A stretch of 64,000 bases of DNA from Clavulina sp. PMI_390 (Eukaryota; Basidiomycota; Agaricomycetes; Cantharellales; Hydnaceae): the NCBI GenBank assembly GCA_015039315.1, contig WIDE01000002.1:569391-633390 (forward strand). Reading direction: 5' to 3'. A program made the position numbers and the translations under genes. Under the pieces are notes generated by a model. It did not search any database and was not told the origin of the DNA. It worked only from the letters and a program-made list of their open reading frames with translations. This document shows, one piece after another, positions 57,095-64,000 of the stretch (the stretch's first letter is position 1; every line of letters starts with the position of its first letter).

Positions 57095-57440
57095 TTATTT
57101 TATGATTGGATTGTTCTCGTGATTTATTGACCTGCTCCATCTATCTAATCCCCTGTCCTTTTTCATGAATCACGACCCTTCCAGTTCCTCTTTCCTACAT
57201 TCTCTCTACTCTAATATTTTTATTCAGATCCTACACGGAGCATTCTCAGCCCTACAACTATTCTTATTTTATTCACACTGGGCCTTTTGTTGTATAATAC
57301 TTTAGTATTTTCCTACCATTGGTGGTCACCCAATTTAGGAAATTTCTCTTGCAAGCCTTCTGTTTGGTCGCGAAAAATGTCCTCGGTATCAACAAATCAA
57401 CGGTCCCGATCGTTCCTCGATTCTGCCTTTTCCTTCCTCA
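57095..57440. promoter_or_regulatory. Promoter region of RRB1
   Basis: 346 bp between the membrane-protein stop and the RRB1 ATG. It is T-rich, as expected for the 3'UTR of one gene and the promoter of the other. An upstream ATG at about 57377 opens a short frame that overlaps the RRB1 start. Confidence 0.4.
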
Positions 57441-59262
57441 ATGGCAAAACGTTCTGTAGCAGAGACGAGTGAGCTCGCAGATGGGCAATCATTCTCAAAA
57501 AGCCGAAAAGATGGAATGGGCTCGTCAAAACGGCCCTCACTACCCCCCGACACCAGAGAGGAGATGGGAGAATTTGAGGATGAATGGGAGGATGAGATCG
57601 AGAGCGAGGACGAAGAAGTAAAGAAGGCTACGGAAGAAATGGATGGTAAGTCTGGAACAAAATTTTATTCTCAACCCATTGCGACCGACATCGGCCACTG
57701 TGACCCTCTGGCTGAACTTTTTTGGTGGCACATGCTCTGCTCTGCATCCAGATCTCGAACTTGAAGATGAGGTTCTACCTGCAATAGAGGAGGAAGACGA
57801 AGCAGAGCCAGAACCTGATGTCTACCTTCCTGGTTCACATCAACTTGCAGAAGATGAAGTGCTCGAGCCAGACCAAACTGTCTATGAAATGCTACACCAC
57901 ATGAATGTCGCATGGCCGTGTCTTTCATTCGACGTCTTGCGTGACGGGCTCGGGGATAATCGTCAGAGATATCCCGCGACTTCTTTCGTGGTGACAGGGA
58001 CACAAGCGGATGTCTCGAGCAAGAATGAGCTGCTCGTTATGAAAATGAGCCAGCTGCATAAGACTCAAAAGGACGATGGTATGCCTCTTTACGTTCTATA
58101 ACTATGTGACTTCGATTTTCGCTAATTATGGCCTTTTATATAGCCGATTCGGATGAATCTGACGATGAAGAGGATGATGACGCAGTCGATGAGGATGCCG
58201 TCCTCGAATACCGCTCTATACCTCACCAAGGGGGCGTCAATCGAGTTCGTGCTCAACCATTCCCCTCAGGGACAGGTCTTCCCCCTACATCCGACCCCTA
58301 TCACGTTGCCACCTGGGCTGAAACAGGAAAGGTCCATATCTGGGACGTTCGGCCTTTGATCGAATCGCTCGATGTTCCAGGCTACCAGATGGACAAGAAA
58401 CGGACAAATACCCCAGTATTTTCTATTGCTGCCCACAAGAAGGCGGAAGGTTTTGCCCTTGATTGGTCCCCTCACTATAACCCTGGTGATCCGTCTACAC
58501 TCAAACTTCTCTCTGGTGACATTCACTCGAAGATATATCTCACAACGGCGTCACCGAGCGGGTTCCAGACAACTCCGCAAGCATTTTCATCTCACACCAG
58601 CTCGGTAGAGGACCTGCAGTGGTCGCCTTCAGAGCAGACCGTGTTCGCATCTTGCTCCGCGGACCGCAGTATCAGGATATGGGACACCAGAGTGAAGGGC
58701 AAGACGAACGTTGTGGGCGTGTCAGCTGCACATGAGAGTGACGTAAATGTCATCAGCTGGAACAAAAGCACCTCTTATCTCCTCGCGAGCGGAGGCGACG
58801 AGGGCGGGATCAAGATTTGGGACCTGAGGAATTTTAACAAGTGCGTAACAAGCAATGCTTTTTGCTCTTATATACCTCGAAGATGCTCACGATGCTTGCA
58901 CCAGGTCAAACTCGACACCACCACCTGTAGCTTCTTTCTCATGGCACAGTGCACCGATTACTTCCATTGAGTGGCACCCTACCGAAGATTCAGTGTTCGT
59001 CGCGTCAGGCGCCGATGATCAAGTGACCCTGTGGGACCTTTCAGTCGAACAAGATGACGATGAGACCGGCGGGGGACAGATGGAGGGTATAGAAACCGCA
59101 AACGGCGCACGCAAGACGGTTGGTGATGTTCCACCACAGCTGCTGTTCGTTCATCAAGGGCAGCACGACGTCAAGGAGGTTCATTGGCACCCTCAGATAC
59201 CAGGTGCTGTGGTATCTACCGCAGCCGATGGATTCAACATTTTCAAAACAATCTCGGTCTGA
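57441..59262 (+). CDS. RRB1: Glutamate-rich WD-repeat protein Rrb1 (GRWD1)
   Basis: A ribosome-biogenesis factor that acts as chaperone of ribosomal protein L3 in yeast. The N-terminus is acidic ([20 protein letters not shown]), then [16 protein letters not shown] and [19 protein letters not shown], followed by [19 protein letters not shown]. After a short intron and another acidic run come WD40 repeats: [72 protein letters not shown] and [20 protein letters not shown]. The final blade is [20 protein letters not shown] and ends IFKTISV. Four introns are present. The order, length and final blade are those of Rrb1/GRWD1. It meets the PA28 gene tail to tail, 83 bp away. Confidence 0.88.
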
Positions 59263-59345
59263 GCCACATCGGATACGGGAGATGACATTTGGCAGGAGAG
59301 TAAATGCGCAGGTCGAGATAATAATAGTAGTATGAATCATCATGT

Positions 59346-60690
59346 TTAGTACATGCCGATAGAGTTGTTTCCTTTCGGCGCACGAATCTGCAAATAATAC
59401 GGGGCTCAGAATTCATCGGAATAGGAGCACGAGTGTCTCTTACCTTTTGGATATTCTACAATAGAGGGGTCAATCAGGGCAACAAGGGGTTATCGTGATG
59501 ATGTCAGATACGTACCTTCGTCAGAATGTCAAATAGGATTGCATAAACGTTCCTCACGTCGAACATGTGCTGTCGAGCCATGAAAAGTTGCTTTTCATCA
59601 TGATCTTGCACCGCAATCTGCAGGGTGCGTGAGGGGCAGTCCTCTTGATTAAAAGGGAAAACTACATACCACGTAGTCTTCGACGTTGGGATATTTTATG
59701 AGCTTAGCGCAAAGCTTGGCTCGTACCAAATGATGGGAGCGTGCAGCATCCCGAAGGCTGTATGCACTCTCTTGTGCCCGGCTGAGCTCGTTAAGCACCT
59801 CTTCTTGGATTTGCACACCAAAGTTGTCACCACTGGAAAAGGGTTCATAAGAGGGTTTCGTAAAGGTGTCAGCATAGTGTGCTTACTCTTCTATCCTGAG
59901 ACGAAGGTCAGCATAGGGCGTGGCAAAATGAAGCGTGCAAAATATTTCCGACTCACCGAGGCATCGTCAGGTTAATCCAGCTTGAAGCGGCGAGCGTTAG
60001 AATGCGGAGAAGTTTGATAGAGAGGGGGGAAAGAGTTCATTACAGTTTAACTTTGTCCTATAGTGGTGGTGAGCCAGAGCCCATTGAGTACGGACAGGGA
60101 TAAGTCATGATACGTACGCATAATTGCACCATATCCTCAAACTCTGCTTTGTTACGCTGCTGGACCCTCCGAACATGCTCGTTCATACGAACCAGTTGGG
60201 GGTAAACTGCACCTCCTGGAGATGGCCCCACTCCTTCAGAGCCTGAGGGGCTCTTGCTGTCCCCGTTCGCTATAACATCGATTCTTCGCTTTTTCGATGA
60301 GGGCTCAGGTTGGGTATTGTCATGATGAGACGGAGGGGGGTAAACAGTGACGTCTGTCGAAAGGTTTGCGCGGTTATAATCGGACGCGGGGCTGGACATT
60401 TCTTCGATGAGTTGTTGCAAGCTTAGAATCTACGATAAAATAAGCCCAGTTAGATGCTACTATTTCGGGGGATATAAAAAGCCGCACTTTCTCGGGGAAC
60501 TTTCTGAATATCACGTCCTCGGCAGCAGTAGCAACCTGGAGGTTAAACTCCTAACATGCAAAGAAAGGCGTGTTGAGAGCGTCAGTCAAGTGCGTACACC
60601 ACTACAAAGAAAGTTACAGAGAGAGGGACCAACCTTGATGCTAGACTCCGTGTCCGGCTCTAGGCTGAGAGGTTTGACTTTGGCGGCCAT
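59346..60690 (-). CDS. PA28/REG-gamma-type proteasome activator
   Basis: PA28-family 11S activator that caps the 20S proteasome without ATP. The start at 60690 begins MAAKVKPLSLEPDTESSIK, then EFNLQVATAAEDVIFRKFPE and KILSLQQLIEEMSSP, matching the N-terminal helix of REG-gamma. A low-complexity loop with a basic SKKRRIDVI patch (a likely nuclear localisation signal) follows. The next exons encode VRRVQQRNKAEFEDMVQLC, then LWINLTMPRIEEGDNFGVQI, the activation-loop region. RAKLCAKLIKYPNVEDY, ARQHMFDVRNVYAILFDILT and KNIQK come next, and IRAPKGNNSIGMY is the C-terminal tail that enters the 20S pocket. At least seven exons are visible. The usual three-subunit choice in animals cannot be applied. 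Confidence 0.85.
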
Positions 60691-60982
60691 TGAACAGAAG
60701 GGAAAGGCTGAGGAGACTGACGCCACTGTCACTTGATCTGTCACAACGAACCTTGAACAAGAGTCGAGGACTTAGCGCGCTTTACCCCCACAACCACTAC
60801 TGCGCTCGCGCAGGATTTGCTCGTTCTTGCTATTCGCTATCAGAGACCTTAAACGCGTCTAAATACCGTTTTGGGTGCGACTCTCTTGATTGCCTCATAT
60901 CCTCAGCCAAGTCCGCTCCCTGCTCTCAAGACTCGCGCGCATACTCTATCACTAGGCTGCATTCGCCAACTCCCTAGTCGCG
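60691..60982. promoter_or_regulatory. Divergent promoter, PA28 / FunK1 kinase
   Basis: 292 bp between start codons. No TATA box recognised. Confidence 0.4.
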
Positions 60983-63479
60983 ATGGCTCCATCTCTATTC
61001 CTCCAGCAGGGTGGGGTTATTAGATCCAAGCTTGCCGAAATCAGCTACAAAGAGCACAGGACTGGTTTCTCATACATCGGTCGTACGTACCAAAGTTGAA
61101 GTTTGCACCAAAATAATGGCTAATGAACCATCCATTAATGCACTATAGCACCGTATTTTATCAGGGAACGTCCGGTCATCAAGACTACCATCACTACGAA
61201 TGTTGCGACTACCGTCACAGACATGTACGAGACCGAGGTTATTGAATACAAGGTCGACGAACAGCCGACGATGACCTCGGTTGAACGGGAAGATCACAAC
61301 GTTCCTGTTCGTGCCGCACCATCCGTCACTCATGTCGAAATCGCCTACGACACGTTCGATAAGCAGTTCTTACGTGCAGGTCAGTCACGATCAAACGTGG
61401 ACGCCTTTGCCAAAGTGATGGTGGCACACCAACTCGTTAAATACCACGTGGACCTATACGAGTCTGTCGTCGAGCGGGTCGTGTCTGACTCGCATGGCGA
61501 AGCCAGTGTAGACCCGCGCAGCGTCCTTGCCGACTTCTTCAGTGGGATATATCGCCTTATGGATAAAGAGCTCAAGGACAATGTAAATTGTCCAAAGGTC
61601 GTCAGCCCTGTAGAATGGAAGTATTCGGGGGAATCCGATCGCGACATAGCTGGGACTCCGGCTCTGACGCCTGTTGTCGCGTCTGTCCATACCCGGCGTG
61701 GTGTCAGAGATGTTGGCCAATGGCAGAACAGTGTCATGTTCATGGACGTACGCCCTAAAAATGGCGATTCCACACCTGTGAACAAGGGCAAAGAGAAGGA
61801 GACAGAGCCAGAAAGCGACATACCTTCTAAACGGAAACGCAAAGGCTCCCTAACCCACTCTACTCCCCCCACTAACAAACGAGCTCGCACCAATCCCTCC
61901 GGCACTGAAGCGAAAACAAGAGGATCGAAGGCACCTACTCTCCATAGCATTGGAGAGGATCCTGCAACAACGACGCCTACAGCCTTCAGCTCTGGCCGTA
62001 CCAATGAGGCATTCCCCCGCCTAGTTGAAGACGATGAATGGATGTCCAAATATGCCAAGGAAGCCATGGTTGCACTGGGCAATCGCCGACACATCCTTGG
62101 CATCCTTGTCAAAGGCTTGGAGCTTCGCTTCTATTACTTTGACCGGGCTGGGTCAATTCGCACGACGCAACTTAATCTCGTCCGAGATCTCGAAAAAGTG
62201 GTCACTGCTATCATCAACATCAATCTCCTCAGCCTCTCTGACCTTGGCCTGCAGCCGTTGAAGGGGTTTGATCCTCAATTTCCCATTGGTCAAGTTGACA
62301 GCATACTCGGTAGTGAGGTTTCCGTTGACGGGGTACGTTACGAGGTTGCGGAACGCCTCCATGCGGATCCTAGCCTCTATGGGCGCGGCACTGTCGTATG
62401 GTCAGCAACGAGAAGACCTCTACAGGACGAACTAGTCCGCGAAATCATCCTACACGACGATAAGACCACCGAGGAGTCTCGAGTTGCAGAGGAGCGTAAA
62501 CGTGTGGCCAAGCGCTTGAAGCATGAAAAGATTCCTTCAAGCGTCGTGCTCAAACTTTCGTGGCAACTAATTCATAAAAAGCCTGATGACGACCTCTACG
62601 CGATCGTGGAGGAGCGGGGAATCAAAAACGTCGCCAAGCTATATGGCTCTCGGATTGCCGGACGGCTTTCAGACGGCCCTCGCGATGGGCTACTTACCTC
62701 GGAGTGGTACCAAGACCGTGTATTACGCGCCCAGGTCTTCGGACCCATATACCAGCCTCTATCCAAGATTAGGGAAATCGAGGCTTTCAAAGCCACCTTC
62801 ATAGGTTGTATCAATGGTGAGTATCCAGGGTTTCGAGCTTCGCCTAACCCCACGACTGAACTTCCCATGTATAGCGCACCACAAGCTGTACGAGAGGGCC
62901 AAGATTATCCACCGGGACATTAGCCCCTCCAACTTGATGTTCGAAACATATGGCGTAGGAGCCATTGTTGACCTTGAGCATGCTATCAGTGTTGATGGGC
63001 TCAGCCTTCGAGATGATCATGACGTTCCCGCACCACCAACCGCTGCGGTCGGGACACCGGCCTTCATGTCTATTGACCTTCACCTTGAGGCTGAGCACCG
63101 CCCCACGCGCCATTATTATCGTTTCGATCTCGAATCGTTCTTCTACAGCTTGGCGTGGCTAGCGACCCATTTCCACTTTGGCCAAGAACGATACTCAACA
63201 TATTTTGGCGAATGGGTCACTGGCAAAGATCAAGACATTTTGACGGCAAAACGTCAATACATGGCTGCCTGCCGCGATAATTCATTCAAATACGACGACT
63301 CTACCAGCATCACGGAAACCTGGCTTCCTGCACTCGGAAAGCTCTTCTATGAGGGATATGCCGCTCGCGATGCTGCGCGAACGGCGAAAGAAACCTTTGA
63401 TGACGAGACGCTGGGCGGATACGTGACTTACGAGAACTTCATGAATATTCTGGCGTCACCATTGACGGCCGGCCTGTAG
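60983..63479 (+). CDS. Fungal-type protein kinase (FunK1)
   Basis: A member of the large FunK1 kinase family of Agaricomycetes. Three exons are joined by two introns; the second (donor GTGAGT at about 62816, acceptor GTATAG) rebuilds the catalytic loop. Exon 1 is MAPSLFLQQGGVIRSKLAEI. The middle exon includes a Ser/Lys basic stretch (KEKETEPESD, SKRKRKGSLTH), HILGILVKGLELRFYYFDRA and VVLKLSWQLIHKKPDD. The catalytic loop is IIHRDISPSNLMF, the FunK1 signature, and the DFG position reads IVDLEHA. GTPAFMSIDLHLEAEHRPTR and HYYRFDLESFFYSLAWLATH follow. FunK1 kinases often have a non-canonical metal motif, so activity cannot be judged. Confidence 0.85.
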
Positions 63480-63695
63480 TTGCAGTAGAGTACACATCGA
63501 ACACCCTGTTATATTCGACACAGCCTGAATTTCTTGTTTTTGATTGCATTTGTTGCTTCCTTTATGTATACATATGTAATACGCATGAGACATATATAGG
63601 AACTGGCGATCTTCACGTTCGGCATGTTGGTGTTGACATCTGTTGACGTGACAGCCAACCTGCTCAAGTATCAACCACCTGCTGTCCTTCATATC

Positions 63696-64000
63696 ATGCC
63701 TCCAAAGCCTCGGACCGTGAGCTCCGCAATCAAGCGAAAGACTCGTGATGAAGAAGAGGAACCCACCACTTCCGCGAAACGTACTCGAAGTGCTGGTGCA
63801 CCCACCCACTTCGTTCCTTTGGCTGGCGCGCCAGAAACGGTGAAGAACACGCGTTGATCCTTCTTTTACTGCTCTAACACTAGCTTCAAGATCTCTAAAT
63901 TGTCGTCAACCGCTTTGCCGACTTCTTCCCCGCGTCCCAAGCCGTCTGACCCCAATCGAGCCCGCGCGCAGAGGAAGACCGAACGGGTGCCCAGCGACTC
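63696..64000 (+). CDS. 5' end of an unrecognised basic gene (partial)
   Basis: Starts MPPKPRTVSSAIKRKTRDEE, with basic SAIKRKTR and SAKRTRS patches that look like nuclear localisation signals. A plausible intron (donor GTGAAG near 63841, acceptor TTCAAG near 63891, branch CTAAC) joins to ISKLSSTALPTSSPRPKPSD and RARAQRKTERV before the window ends. No function can be given. Confidence 0.5.

Noticed and set aside
1..64000. Transposon, tRNA, rRNA or CRISPR array
   Set aside because: I looked for long terminal repeats, transposase or reverse-transcriptase signatures, tRNA B-box-like sequence and regularly spaced repeats. I found none that hold up by eye; small elements could still be missed.

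Overview
The window is nuclear DNA from a filamentous basidiomycete, most likely an Agaricomycete. Genes are dense and strand-mixed. They are split by many short introns of about 50-70 nt with GT...AG ends and CTAAC/CTRAY-like branch sites. The gene families point the same way: a FunK1-type fungal kinase, F-box proteins, PriA-like cysteine-rich secreted proteins, Ser/Thr-rich single-pass membrane proteins and a Sld2 homologue. A Rhizoctonia/Ceratobasidium-like genome is possible but is only a guess from gene content. I saw no rRNA, tRNA, CRISPR array or intact transposon. A 117-base N run marks an assembly gap.

Layout. 0-21 kb is mostly housekeeping: the 3' end of an unknown gene, a U1A/U2B''-type spliceosomal RRM protein, a mitochondrial TACO1/YebC translational activator, exocyst subunit Sec8, a secreted GH35 beta-galactosidase, an ankyrin-like WW-repeat protein, an NMN adenylyltransferase and an arrestin-like protein. 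21.6-29 kb is a lineage-specific block: a complete 550-residue F-box gene divergent from a secreted PriA-like gene, followed by a second copy of the same F-box/PriA unit about 3.6 kb downstream. In that second copy the F-box gene is a truncated pseudogene, while the PriA-like gene appears intact apart from the assembly gap. 29.4-36.5 kb holds four head-to-tail paralogues (A-D) of a signal-peptide / beta-sandwich / Ser-Thr stalk / TM / short-tail membrane protein. They share exon phases, a 12-18 nt microexon and conserved cytosolic motifs. 36.6-64 kb returns to conserved genes: Sed5 syntaxin, a dual-specificity phosphatase, a SAM methyltransferase, Sld2, a small unknown gene, a 1576-residue disordered protein, a Nop6-like RRM protein, an SRPK-like kinase, an unrecognised gene, a polytopic membrane protein, the ribosome-biogenesis WD protein Rrb1, a PA28/REG-gamma proteasome activator, a FunK1 kinase and the start of a basic nuclear-looking protein.

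Many neighbours share short divergent promoters: TACO1/SEC8, methyltransferase/SLD2, SED5/phosphatase, the 1576-residue gene/NOP6, and PA28/FunK1. The most unusual material is the four-gene membrane-protein array and the F-box/PriA segmental duplication. A minor intron class with the 5' splice site GTTCGT recurs in at least five genes.
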